This document shows, in pieces, positions 34,914 to 44,081 of a stretch of DNA of 44,176 nt. Source of the stretch: Phaeodactylibacter sp. (GTDB lineage: Bacteria > Bacteroidota > Bacteroidia > Chitinophagales > Saprospiraceae). The notes under the pieces were generated by a model. The model was not told the DNA's origin, ran no database searches, and worked only from the letters and a program-made list of their open reading frames with translations. The DNA lies in the NCBI RefSeq assembly GCF_022763345.1, contig NZ_JALEGS010000045.1:1-44176 (forward strand). Direction: 5' to 3'. Position 1 is the stretch's first letter; each line of letters begins with the position of its first letter. Made by a program: the position numbers and the translations under genes.

Positions 34914-37130
34914 TTACGCCTTAACCAGCCGGACCTTCAAAAGCCTTTCAAATTTCCGCTTTTGTTCGAAGGTCAAGCGAAAAAAGGTTGGCTGGTGGAC
35001 AGAGTGGTCAAACAAAATATAAATGCCCATTTGCTGACTGGCAAGAAAAGGCTGAATAGCGCGCAGCAGAGCCTGAGTGTTCTTCGTAAGGAATGGGCTA
35101 ACTGGGCGCACTTCCACGGTTTGGCTCCCATTCTCCATCAACATCAATTGCCCATACGTTGACCCCGGACGTAGATTTTTAGCATCAAAAGTGCCTCCGA
35201 GAAAACGATAAATCTCTGGAAACTGCTCTTTGAAGTCTCCCTGCAAGTCTTCAAAAAGCCGCTCATCTGAGCGGGGTTGGACATAGTAAATCCCTTCTAT
35301 CACCTTCAGTAAATCCTCAGGATCGCTTATTAGTTGGTTCATTAAGGTTTCTTCCGCTGCGGAAAGCATTGGCTTACTCAGGCCCAAGCTCACGCGTTCT
35401 TCCCAAATATAATCGAGAAAAGCCCGCTTTGCTTCAGTGGTATAGTATTGTTTAGTGAACGGTGAGGTGGTACCCAACCTGGAGAGCGTGGCCTGTTGAC
35501 TTTCAAACTCGCTATTGACTGGGAAAGAGATTGGGATGCTGCATACTTTATCCCGATCTTCCTCCGTGGCGTATACCTTCAAAAAGTAAGGATGTTCAAA
35601 AAGCGCCAACTCCGGTGCTTGTGCGATTAGCCATTCATAGTTGCGCTGTTCATGAGAGGTGAAGAAGCAATCGTAGAAATTACCTAACTCAATTGACTTG
35701 TTTAAGCCCAAATCGGCAGCTATTTGCCGGGCCTCCCGGATGATTCCGTTGTAAAATCGGTGATTAAGCAACAAATTTCCCGTACCCTTATCCTGTGGAG
35801 TTCGGAAAACGCCAGGCTCGGTTAGCTCACGAAAGGTAATTGCGTAAGAATGGGTCCCTACCCGGATAATATAGATTAACTTGTCGTCCAATACCGTCAG
35901 ATCTATCTTCAGCGCATCTGACACCTCAGGTAGTAAAGCGTGAAAGACCTGCCACATTACATCAACACCCTCAATTTCATCAATCCACTCTCCCTGCCGG
36001 GGCAGTTCGTGAAGTTCAGGAAGCCCCAATAAGTAATCCGAAAGCGATAGCTCCTTTCGGACAAAAGCCTTGCCCATATCTTCTAGCTCGGGCATTATGT
36101 TGTAACAACCAGTGCGCTGCAGGTTGCTCACAATCATCTGCCGGGTATGCTCGGTCCCCAGCATGCGCTGCAACATCCAAGCCTGCACCAACACCTTAAA
36201 ACGGTCTCTTTTTACAGTCCCCCGAAGACGGCTTTCTTCATCCAAAGGCACGGCTGCGACCTCTTTGCGTAAATCGGCGGCGGCTTCGCCTGAAATAATG
36301 CCCTGTCGCTCCCAGCCTTCAATATTTTGCACCCAGTCCTTACTAAAGGCTCCGATCATGGAGCGTTTAAGCTGAATATAGGCATCCTGTTTCACCGTTT
36401 CACGCACCTGTATTGATGGCTTGTCAACTCTTAACTGCTTATAAGCTTCCCGACTAATAGCACCGTCAGGAATTGCTGTCGACAGCAACTCAGGGTTTAG
36501 CACCTCATTGTATACCGTGTCTATTCCATAAGTGTACAACCGTTCCCCATTAGAAGTCCGATGTACCTGCACTAGAGTAAGCGTATCCAGTAATCGATAC
36601 CCTGTTATAGTTGGTAAGTCAGGGACAGAGATTTTGAGGTCGTTGGTCAGGTAAAAATGTAAGGTATCTCCATTTTTGCATAGGTATCTTGCGTACCTGC
36701 AATTAAAGCCCAAAATATTTTGCCCAAATCCTCCTACTGAATCTTCAGCTATACTACTTTCGTACACACCCTTCATAGCCTTCATCCAAGTGACCGCTTC
36801 CCAATTGGCCACTGTATCATACACCATTAAGCTATCTTTATAATACAAGCTAAAGGCTTTATTTGCAGCAGCATCTTGCACCACCCTTGCACTGCCAGCC
36901 CTATCGGGCGAATTATTGGAAAAGCCCAGTTTGCCATTTTGAACAACCACCGATATCGGTGAGTCCATCTGCTTCTGTAAGGCTTCCCGTAAGTATTCAG
37001 GGGCAGCTGCCAGGGATGGTTCATAATCCGTAAACCGATATACCAACTGTCCTTCAAAAAGAGATTGAGCCTCTGTACCAGATAGCAGGACCAGTATACT
37101 GATCCCAATAATACAGGCGCGTAAAAACAT
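34914..37130 (-). CDS. Large secreted protein of unknown function
   Basis: 738 aa. Signal peptide (about 1-21, ending TEAQ). Residues 22-200 have the look of GLPGLI/DUF4412-type Bacteroidota periplasmic domains (FEGQLVYRFTDYE, FGQNILGFNCRYARYLCKNGDTLHFYLTNDL). The remaining 500 residues are mostly helical, Leu/Glu-rich, with no known motif; segments such as MGKAFVRKELSLSDYLLGLPELHELP suggest repeats. No transmembrane helix. A possible promoter lies at 37155-37185. Function unknown. Confidence 0.75.
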   Translation of the reverse strand: MFLRACIIGISILVLLSGTEAQSLFEGQLVYRFTDYEPSLAAAPEYLREALQKQMDSPISVVVQNGKLGFSNNSPDRAGSARVVQDAAANKAFSLYYKDSLMVYDTVANWEAVTWMKAMKGVYESSIAEDSVGGFGQNILGFNCRYARYLCKNGDTLHFYLTNDLKISVPDLPTITGYRLLDTLTLVQVHRTSNGERLYTYGIDTVYNEVLNPELLSTAIPDGAISREAYKQLRVDKPSIQVRETVKQDAYIQLKRSMIGAFSKDWVQNIEGWERQGIISGEAAADLRKEVAAVPLDEESRLRGTVKRDRFKVLVQAWMLQRMLGTEHTRQMIVSNLQRTGCYNIMPELEDMGKAFVRKELSLSDYLLGLPELHELPRQGEWIDEIEGVDVMWQVFHALLPEVSDALKIDLTVLDDKLIYIIRVGTHSYAITFRELTEPGVFRTPQDKGTGNLLLNHRFYNGIIREARQIAADLGLNKSIELGNFYDCFFTSHEQRNYEWLIAQAPELALFEHPYFLKVYATEEDRDKVCSIPISFPVNSEFESQQATLSRLGTTSPFTKQYYTTEAKRAFLDYIWEERVSLGLSKPMLSAAEETLMNQLISDPEDLLKVIEGIYYVQPRSDERLFEDLQGDFKEQFPEIYRFLGGTFDAKNLRPGSTYGQLMLMENGSQTVEVRPVSPFLTKNTQALLRAIQPFLASQQMGIYILFDHSVHQPTFFRLTFEQKRKFERLLKVRLVKA

Positions 37131-37154
37131 AAGTTTGGGTTTGATTTTCGCGAT

Positions 37155-37185
37155 TAAAAATAAGAAAAAAACAAATGAAGCACAA
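37155..37185 (-). promoter_or_regulatory. Possible promoter (TTG-N20-TATTTTTA)
   Basis: On the minus strand TTG (37185-37183) is followed after 20 bases by TATTTTTA (37162-37155), one base off the -7 box TAnnTTTG, at the expected spacing from a -33 element. The ATG of the 738-aa gene is 25 bases further on. Confidence 0.35.
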
Positions 37186-37325
37186 GGGTTACAATGCTAC
37201 TACGGTTTTGCAAAAAAAAATCTAAGGTGCAATAAAATAGAAATCGGGCAAGTGATTGCCCTTTCGCTTGATTTGCATACTCCGGAGTCACTGACCCCCT
37301 CTATTTTCACTAAACACCAACAAAA

Positions 37326-37349
37326 AAGCCCACCCCAAAGGGCAGGCTT
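37326..37349 (-). terminator. Intrinsic terminator of ppdK
   Basis: On the minus strand a 10-bp stem with two G-T pairs (37349-37340 with 37335-37326), loop TTTG, followed by TTTTTTG. It lies 27 bases after the ppdK stop. Confidence 0.85.
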
Positions 37350-37375
37350 CTTCAAAAAACAAATTCATATTTCAC

Positions 37376-40132
37376 CTACTTCCGCGGATGCTGAATCGCC
37401 GCCTGTGCCGCTGCCAGCCTGGCGATAGGTACGCGGAACGGAGAACAGCTCACGTAATCCAACCCGATTCGATGGCAGAAAGCAACGGACTGTGGTTCAC
37501 CTCCGTGCTCGCCGCAGATACCGGTTTTGAGGCCCGGTCGCTGGGCACGGCCACGCTCAACGGCTAATCTTACAAGCTCGCCTACCCCACGGCGGTCAAG
37601 AACCTGGAAAGGATCGTTAACGAGGATGCCTTTTTCGAGGTAGATCGGCAGGAAGCCGCCGATGTCGTCCCGGCTGAAGCCAAAGCTCATCTGTGTCAGG
37701 TCGTTGGTGCCGAAGCTGAAGAACTGGGCGATTTCTGCCATCGGCCCGCTGCGCAGAGCTGCACGTGGCGTTTCGATCATCGTACCGAAGAGGTAGGGTA
37801 TTTCGTCTACCCCCATGGAGGTGCATACGCTTTCGTAAATGCACTTGACGATTTTCTCCTGGTCCTGCAGCTCATTGCGGGAACAGGTGACCGGGATCAT
37901 AATCTCAGGCAGGGCCTGCCGGCCTTCCATATTCAACTCCGCAGCGGCTTCCAGGATAGCCCGGACTTGTGTCTCCGTAATCTCGGGATAACTGATGCCC
38001 AGGCGCACGCCACGGTGGCCCAGCATAGGGTTGTTCTCGTGCAAGGCAAGGACACGTTTTTCCAGAATACTGACGTCAACGGCGAGCTCTTCTGCCAGTT
38101 CTTCCAGCCGCTGCCGGTCGTGAGGCACGAACTCGTGCAGTGGCGGATCGAGGAGACGGATGGTGACCGGCTTGCCATTCATGACAGCCAGCGTTTTTTT
38201 GATATCGCTCTTAATGTAACCGAAAAGCTCCTTCAGAGCCGCACGGCGTTCCTTGCGGTTGGCGCTGAGGATCATCTTGCGCAGGAGGTACAGGGGCTTT
38301 TCGCTACCCTTACCATAAAACATGTGCTCGGTACGGAATAATCCCACGCCTTCAGCGCCGAAGCGTAGGGCATTGGCAGCATCAGCAGGGGACTCCGCAT
38401 TGGCGCGTACACCCAGCACCTTAGTCTCGTCTACCAGTCCCATCAGCGTTTGATAGGCCTCGTTGTCAGCCAGGTCAACATCTACAACGGGCATGCTTCC
38501 GAGGTAGACTTTGCCTGTAGCGCCGTTGAGGCTGATGTAGTCACCTTCCTTTATCTTCGTTCCATCAGGTGTAGTGAAATAGCCTTCGGTTTCATTGATA
38601 TCGAGATCATTGCAGCCAACGATACAGCACTTGCCCCAACCTCGGGTCACGAGAGCCGCGTGAGAGGTCATACCGCCCTTTGCAGTCAGTACGGCGGCGG
38701 CGTGGTACATACCATCTACATCTTCCGGTGAGGTCTCTTCGCGCACCAGGATGACGTTCTCGCCAACTTGTTTGAGCTCAACAGCTCGTTCCGAAGAGAA
38801 GACCGCTTTGCCCATTGCACCGCCGGGGCCTGCAGGTAAGCCTTTGGCGATAGGGGTGGCGGCGCGCTCCGCCATGGCATCAAGACGGGGCAGCAGGAGT
38901 TCGGTCAATTGATTGGGGTTGACCCGCATGAGGGCAGTCGGACCGTCAATCATGCCCTCCTGATACATCTCGGCGGCCATGCGGACGGCGGCTGTGCCGT
39001 TGCGCTTGCCGGTACGGGTCTGAAGGATGTAGAGCTTGCCTTTCTCAATCGTAAACTCCAAGTCCTGCATGTCTTTATAATGCGCCTCAAGTTGCTGCTG
39101 ATACTTGTTGAGCTGTGCATAAATCTCAGGCATCACTTCCTCGAGGGTCTGTAGGTTTTTGCTTTGAGTGTTTTTGGAGGCTTCGTTGATCGGCTGTGGG
39201 GTGCGGATACCGGCTACTACGTCTTCACCCTGTGCATTGAACAGGAATTCGCCGTAGAATTTATGCTCCCCAGTACCAGGATTTCGGGTGAAGGCGACGC
39301 CGGTGGCACAATCTTTACCCATGTTGCCGAAAACCATAGCCTGTACGTTCACGGCTGTGCCCCATTCGTCTGGCAAGCCTTCTATACGACGGTATTCTTT
39401 GGCACGCTTGCCATTCCAGCTATCAAAAACGGCACCGATACCGCCCCAGAGTTGCGCTACGGGGTCTTCCGGGAAGGGCTCACCAATCTCTCGTTTCACG
39501 ATAGCTTTAAAGTCAGTGACGATCTGCCGAAGGTCAGCTTCGGTCAGTTCGGTATCGAGTTGGAAACCTCGGGCTTTCTTGATGCTTTCCAGGTGCTCGT
39601 CCAGTAGTTTGCGGATGCCTTTGCCCTGTACAGGCGGAATGCCCGCTGCTTTTTCCATCACTACGTCCGCATACATCATGATCAACCGGCGGTAAGCATC
39701 AAAAGCGAAGCGGGGATCGTTCGTCTGAGCGATTAGGCCTTGTACGGTTTCATCGTTCAGCCCCAAATTAAGAACAGTGTCCATCATGCCAGGCATGGAT
39801 TGTCGGGCACCGGAGCGGACGGACAAGAGAAGCGGATTATTGACGTTCCCGTAAATTTTGCCAGTGAGCTCTTCGATACGCTCCAGAGCAGCCATCACTT
39901 CGTCTTCCAGTTTGGCTGGAAAATGGCGCCCTGCTTCGTAGTAGGCGTTGCAGGTATCCGTAGTTATAGTAAAGCCGGGAGGAACAGGGAGTTGAAGTTC
40001 CGGGTGCCCGGCCATTTCCGCGAGGTTGGCCCCTTTGCCGCCAAGGAGGTTTTTCATTTCCTGGCTTCCATCGGCCCAGCCGCCACCAAAACGGTAGACG
40101 AGCTGTTGGTCCATGTTGATTTGTTTTGTCAT
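37376..40132 (-). CDS. ppdK: Pyruvate, phosphate dikinase
   Basis: 918 aa from the ATG at 40132 (an open frame continues to 40174, another ATG is at 40114). It converts pyruvate, ATP and phosphate to PEP, AMP and PPi, reversibly, in the cytoplasm. All three parts are present: the N-terminal ATP-grasp/nucleotide-binding domain (FGGGWADGSQEMKNLLGGKG), the central swivelling domain with catalytic His in GGMTSHAALVTRG (His491 here, in TSHAA), and the C-terminal PEP/pyruvate barrel with the catalytic Cys in GICGEHGGEP (Cys873). Usual length is about 870-910. It stands alone with its own strong terminator. Helps gluconeogenesis or PPi-based glycolysis; direction cannot be told from sequence. Confidence 0.97.
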   Translation of the reverse strand: MTKQINMDQQLVYRFGGGWADGSQEMKNLLGGKGANLAEMAGHPELQLPVPPGFTITTDTCNAYYEAGRHFPAKLEDEVMAALERIEELTGKIYGNVNNPLLLSVRSGARQSMPGMMDTVLNLGLNDETVQGLIAQTNDPRFAFDAYRRLIMMYADVVMEKAAGIPPVQGKGIRKLLDEHLESIKKARGFQLDTELTEADLRQIVTDFKAIVKREIGEPFPEDPVAQLWGGIGAVFDSWNGKRAKEYRRIEGLPDEWGTAVNVQAMVFGNMGKDCATGVAFTRNPGTGEHKFYGEFLFNAQGEDVVAGIRTPQPINEASKNTQSKNLQTLEEVMPEIYAQLNKYQQQLEAHYKDMQDLEFTIEKGKLYILQTRTGKRNGTAAVRMAAEMYQEGMIDGPTALMRVNPNQLTELLLPRLDAMAERAATPIAKGLPAGPGGAMGKAVFSSERAVELKQVGENVILVREETSPEDVDGMYHAAAVLTAKGGMTSHAALVTRGWGKCCIVGCNDLDINETEGYFTTPDGTKIKEGDYISLNGATGKVYLGSMPVVDVDLADNEAYQTLMGLVDETKVLGVRANAESPADAANALRFGAEGVGLFRTEHMFYGKGSEKPLYLLRKMILSANRKERRAALKELFGYIKSDIKKTLAVMNGKPVTIRLLDPPLHEFVPHDRQRLEELAEELAVDVSILEKRVLALHENNPMLGHRGVRLGISYPEITETQVRAILEAAAELNMEGRQALPEIMIPVTCSRNELQDQEKIVKCIYESVCTSMGVDEIPYLFGTMIETPRAALRSGPMAEIAQFFSFGTNDLTQMSFGFSRDDIGGFLPIYLEKGILVNDPFQVLDRRGVGELVRLAVERGRAQRPGLKTGICGEHGGEPQSVAFCHRIGLDYVSCSPFRVPIARLAAAQAAIQHPRK

Positions 40133-40409
40133 GACGATTCGTTTTGATCCCTGAGCAAAAAATATTTCCTGCAAACGATTGCTCCAGGTATAAAAAAGTA
40201 ATGTTCAAGTTAAAGCTATAGGAAAGATGATAGGCAGAAAAGGACGGTTGTCATCCCAGGAGGTGAGAAATGACAGCAGGGTGGCAGGCAGTCGTCAAAC
40301 AAATGCGATGTTCATCTTATTTTCCATTGACAGCACGAGAAATACTCCTGCTTTTTCGGCTCTTTCATTGCTATTGCCTGCAAAACAGCTAACCGATGGT
40401 TGCTCTTAT

Positions 40410-41606
40410 CTATTTTGGCTGTATGGGCTGAGTCCAGGCCATTTCGTACACGAATGTTTCAATGGGGTTCTCCTGCAGTTTGGAAGAAATGATTTTACAC
40501 CGGACGAAAAGAAGATCTTCTGTCAAGTCAAATGTTGCCTTTTCGCCCTCTACCGAATGTAGTACTCTTGCGTCTGTCTCCCCTTTTTTACACCCGATGA
40601 ATGTTATCTTGTACCCTACGCCCGGTTCTGCTTCAACCGCGACCGAAAGCCGGTTGGACTGAATTTCCAAATCACGGAGTACCACTCCGGTGCTTGCGTA
40701 AAAGTCTCCTGATTCCATAGCGGATAGTATAGCTCCAGGGCTTAAGGAATCAGCCCTCACATGGATCCAGCCCCTGCCAGCGTTGCTCCATTTTGCCCCT
40801 GTTTGATGGTAGTGGTGAGAGTCGTCAGTAGCCAAACCATACATTAGCGGCTTACCATCTTGGATATAGGCCACATTAATCAGGTCCCACATTCGCTCAG
40901 TAGACAAGTGGCTCGAATCGCCCAGGTTATTTACCATATGGTGACCATTGTAAAGTTCGAAAAACCTGCCATTTCTTAACGCAATAAGATCCTGAAGGGA
41001 AATGGCATAGAAGAAATTAGGATGATTGATAATAGTATGCATTGGCTCACCTAATTCCTGACTTTGCTGCTCTACAGCGTCGATATTATTTTGCATCACC
41101 TCCAGTACACTACTACCGCCCTGTGGGTCGATCTTGTGCTGCACATTTGTAGCATTCATATGTACCGGCTTTTGCTCAAACTGGTCCGTAATCTCCTCAG
41201 ATTGAAGAATCAGAAATTTTTCTTTTTCCTCAAATAGCCCACGGTAAGACTCGTAAGTTTTCAATTGCACCTCGGTGCGGCCCAGGGAGTCTGACCGGTA
41301 TCGCACCCATTCTTCACCATACTTTTCAAGATACTTCCTAAATCCTTCCTGATAGACAGTGTCTTCTGGTATGGTTTTCCACTTTTCACCTTCTGCGAGC
41401 GTATTGTGATCCGTCAACGCAACAAACTGATAATCTCGTGATTTGTACCAATCCATTATCATTTCCGGGAACTCGTCTCCATCGCTCCAGTAGGAATGCG
41501 TATGTAGATTCCCTTTATACCATTGCTTTTGCAAGGTTTTATTTGGCTCATTGCAGCCTGTAATTGCCACGATAAATACAAGGGCCCATAACTTAGTCTG
41601 TCGCAT
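40410..41606 (-). CDS. PHP-domain phosphoesterase-like lipoprotein
   Basis: 398 aa. Lipoprotein signal (ending AITGC, Cys18). The PHP metal-binding set is visible: GNLHTHSYWSDG (His35, His37, Asp42), ALTDHN (Asp66, His67), further candidate ligands at HMNATNVQH and IINHPNF, and TDDSHHYHQTG later. PHP proteins are trinuclear metal phosphoesterases; exported, lipidated members of this size occur widely in Bacteroidota next to sugar-utilisation genes. Substrate unknown. Possibly cotranscribed with the esterase gene upstream on the same strand (87 bases between). Confidence 0.85.
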   Translation of the reverse strand: MRQTKLWALVFIVAITGCNEPNKTLQKQWYKGNLHTHSYWSDGDEFPEMIMDWYKSRDYQFVALTDHNTLAEGEKWKTIPEDTVYQEGFRKYLEKYGEEWVRYRSDSLGRTEVQLKTYESYRGLFEEKEKFLILQSEEITDQFEQKPVHMNATNVQHKIDPQGGSSVLEVMQNNIDAVEQQSQELGEPMHTIINHPNFFYAISLQDLIALRNGRFFELYNGHHMVNNLGDSSHLSTERMWDLINVAYIQDGKPLMYGLATDDSHHYHQTGAKWSNAGRGWIHVRADSLSPGAILSAMESGDFYASTGVVLRDLEIQSNRLSVAVEAEPGVGYKITFIGCKKGETDARVLHSVEGEKATFDLTEDLLFVRCKIISSKLQENPIETFVYEMAWTQPIQPK

Positions 41607-41692
41607 GAAGGTTATTTTGACTCCCCTAATTTAACTTTTTTGCCTTTCACTTTCGACACAAAGTATAAATTATAGCAAATCAGCTTCCATCA

Positions 41693-42508
41693 TCATTTGC
41701 CCAAAGTCCAAATCAGCGCTTTCTCTTTTGTGGCCCTGAAAATGGTATGATGCTTTTCATTCGGCTCATCAGAGTATGTCCATTCGAGCCCCTCTGGCTG
41801 CTCGTGGTTTAATAACTCAGCGAATTGCCGGGTGTACTCGAAAATATCAGTAGTGTTTGACCCTGCAAACCAGAGCTTTCTGCTGCTATCGGGCAGCTCC
41901 GTCAGGTATTCTGCCGCATTTTTCACTAAAAAGTTGTCATTCCACCAAAGCGAAGGGTCCATTGCGATGTAAAAGTCAAAAGCCCCGGGCTGCAGCAGGA
42001 AGGTTTCGACGACAAATAAGCCGGCAAGGGACTCCCCGATAATCCCTTTCTTATCCGTAATTCGGTAGTTACGCTCTATTTCAGGAACGAGTTCTTCAAG
42101 GATAAAAGCCCTGAAGTTTTTCGCGCCATCAGTCATTGGGATACCATACTTCTCATGGGCATCCACTATGGATCTGCCGGTTAAGTCTCTACCGCGCTCT
42201 GTATTCTCAATGCCCACCAGGATGACAGGCTCGATTTTGTTGCTTTTGATCAGCTCAGACAGGGTATTCGCGATGTGCGGAAAGTCTTCTCCTACCCCAC
42301 CGTCTGGCATGTACAAAACAGAAAAAGCTCTGCCTCCATCTCCATACCCGGGAGGCGTCCAAATATTGATGACACGCTTTTCCTGTACAAACCTGGAATC
42401 AATGATAATCGACTCATGTACAGGTACAGGGTCATTGTAAACCATGGACTTGCTTTTGCAGCCCAGCAAGAGTAAGGCGAAAAAGGAGTAGGTAAAAAGT
42501 TTGGTCAT
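41693..42508 (-). CDS. Putative esterase lipoprotein (Fes/esterase-D type)
   Basis: 271 aa. Lipoprotein signal ending LLLGC. It matches the esterase family PF00756: RVINIWTPPGYGDGGRAFSVLYMPDGG, PVILVGIENTERGRDLTG, the nucleophile elbow GESLAG with Ser160, and a late His in NEKHHTI (about 252). Members hydrolyse ferric siderophores or feruloyl esters and are often near glycan or iron genes; neither partner is present here, so the substrate is open. It precedes the PHP-domain gene on the same strand. Confidence 0.88.
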   Translation of the reverse strand: MTKLFTYSFFALLLLGCKSKSMVYNDPVPVHESIIIDSRFVQEKRVINIWTPPGYGDGGRAFSVLYMPDGGVGEDFPHIANTLSELIKSNKIEPVILVGIENTERGRDLTGRSIVDAHEKYGIPMTDGAKNFRAFILEELVPEIERNYRITDKKGIIGESLAGLFVVETFLLQPGAFDFYIAMDPSLWWNDNFLVKNAAEYLTELPDSSRKLWFAGSNTTDIFEYTRQFAELLNHEQPEGLEWTYSDEPNEKHHTIFRATKEKALIWTLGK

Positions 42509-42834
42509 TGGCTTTGCTACGTTTTTCTTTGATTGGTGTGTTTCAGTAATATACTAATCCAATCGTTCATTTCCGTTTTTTATCGTACGGCTCTTTTAAA
42601 GCCAGGGAGGCCACTGAGCCGAATAGCAACAACACCTAATATTCCGATTTCTATATGATAAGTGTATGTTTGGAGCAAACGAGAATTGATAATCAAAGAG
42701 TTGTGGTTATGACTAAATGGAAAAATGCGCGTTTGGCGGGTCAAATAAGTATTTTTCCATGACGTTCCCGGTTTGACCGGGATTCACAAGGCTTTGGTTA
42801 TCAGCCGAAGTGCACCTCCAAACATACACTAAGC
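42509..42834. other. Intergenic region holding repeat copy 2
   Basis: The left part (42509-42660) presumably carries the esterase promoter; no exact -7 box was seen. The right half is repeat copy 2. No gene is supported. Confidence 0.4.
42661..42830. repeat. Inverted-ended element, copy 2 (170 bp)
   Basis: Starts AGTGTATGTTTGGAG (42661-42675) and ends CTCCAAACATACACT (42816-42830), both identical to copy 1 at 29734-29889. Flanked by TAA on each side. Interior: 10-bp perfect inverted pair ATGGAAAAAT (42717-42726) / ATTTTTCCAT (42751-42760) and a 6-bp hairpin CCCGGT (42767-42772) / ACCGGG (42776-42781). It ends 4 bases from the stop codon of the next minus-strand gene, so it may also serve as that gene's terminator. 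Confidence 0.85.
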
Positions 42835-43752
42835 TTAAAAACCGGCAATAGTCGTCGTGATCAACTGTTTCCTGACATAGGTTTCCAGTTCTTCCAGACT
42901 GGCTTTAGAATTGCCATAACATTTGACCAATACCCCTCCCTCTTCCTGCTCAGGCGCTAATAGTGCCACAAAAACCTTTTTATCTTCCTGCGCTGATGCC
43001 CCTCTGGAAAAATAGAATTTCCCATTTTCCAAGTTCTGATAGCCTGTTCTGGGCCGGGCGTCCTTTGCGATCTTTTTTAGCTCTTTTTCTACGAAGCCCA
43101 TCAGATATATACCATCCAGCGATTTCATTACGGTCCAAGCTGCCATAGCACCATCCTCTGATTCTGTTGGATATTTCCCATCTTTAGTATAGATGATTTC
43201 ATCCGGACCGGTGATGGTTGCCAACTGGAATAGCTCTGTTTCAACAAGGTCACCTATGTAAACAGAGCCCAGGCTTTTCCTAATTGCCGGATCATAGGAG
43301 CTTTTCCGGCTTTCAGGACAAAACGAGGTAATGTTATAAGTGGCCCCGTTGTAACTAATGGAAAGGAGGTACCGAAGCAGGTTTTTGGGCTTGTCATGAA
43401 CAACGGAAAGAAACCCCTTACCACTTTCCCCATATGCTACGTCACTGAGTTCAATCAGTTTTAAGCCTCGTTTTTTCAAGTTTTTGGGGTCATAGGACTT
43501 TTTCAGTTCATCGCTGTTTTTTTCGTGTAGCCGCACCGATATGGAGGAGTTCATCCCCCTTGCCTGATATCCATCATAACTCTTGGCCTTCTTGTATCCT
43601 TTTGGGACATTCAGCCATACGCCTTTTCCTAAATGAGATTTTTTCGAACTCTTCTGAGGGCTGAGCGTGATTTGATTCCGGATAACAGGGTCTTCACAAC
43701 CTATAAATCCAAGAATCATGATACAGGTCATCCATAATTTAATGCTTTTCAT
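42835..43752 (-). CDS. Lipoprotein of unknown function
   Basis: 305 aa from the ATG at 43752 (the frame extends to 43791 but that part precedes the signal). Lipoprotein signal ending GFIGC. Residues 40-180 have a compact alpha/beta look (GVWLNVPKGYKKAKSYDGYQARGMNSS, KRGLKLIELSDVAYGESGKGFLSVV, YLLSISYNGATYNITSFCPES) similar in style to PsbP/DUF1795-type proteins; the second half is helical. No catalytic residues are obvious. Its 3' end abuts the inverted-ended element. Confidence 0.65.
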   Translation of the reverse strand: MKSIKLWMTCIMILGFIGCEDPVIRNQITLSPQKSSKKSHLGKGVWLNVPKGYKKAKSYDGYQARGMNSSISVRLHEKNSDELKKSYDPKNLKKRGLKLIELSDVAYGESGKGFLSVVHDKPKNLLRYLLSISYNGATYNITSFCPESRKSSYDPAIRKSLGSVYIGDLVETELFQLATITGPDEIIYTKDGKYPTESEDGAMAAWTVMKSLDGIYLMGFVEKELKKIAKDARPRTGYQNLENGKFYFSRGASAQEDKKVFVALLAPEQEEGGVLVKCYGNSKASLEELETYVRKQLITTTIAGF

Positions 43753-44081
43753 ATTTAGCCTAGTGTTTAGAGCGCAATAATATAAGTGCACGGAACACTT
43801 TACCAGGTATCGCGTAAATGATTAAGAAATTAGCATTTGAATCAGGCTGCCACCGATGGGCAACAGGACGGGCAGTATGACCAATTTATGGCAATCCCAG
43901 GATTTCAGAGCCTTGTCCATGTTGCAAGATAAATAAAAAAACTTAGGCGCAACAAAAATAATGATCTGTTTTGTTTCAGCCTGTTTTCGTTTGCACTCCG
44001 GATAAAACCCCTAGCTTATACGCAATATAAAGTGGTCACCTACTGGCGCTTACGGCCAGCACGGGGAACGATGAATGTCGG
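43753..44081. other. Intergenic region before the tandem repeat
   Basis: No supported gene. A 5-bp hairpin CTGGC/GCCAG lies at 44043-44059. CGATGAATGTC at 44069-44079 is the reverse complement of the core of the tandem repeat that follows. Confidence 0.4.

Noticed and set aside
43822..43920. 32-aa minus-strand frame with a hydrophobic centre
   Set aside because: Too short and isolated to support; could be a decayed membrane-protein fragment.
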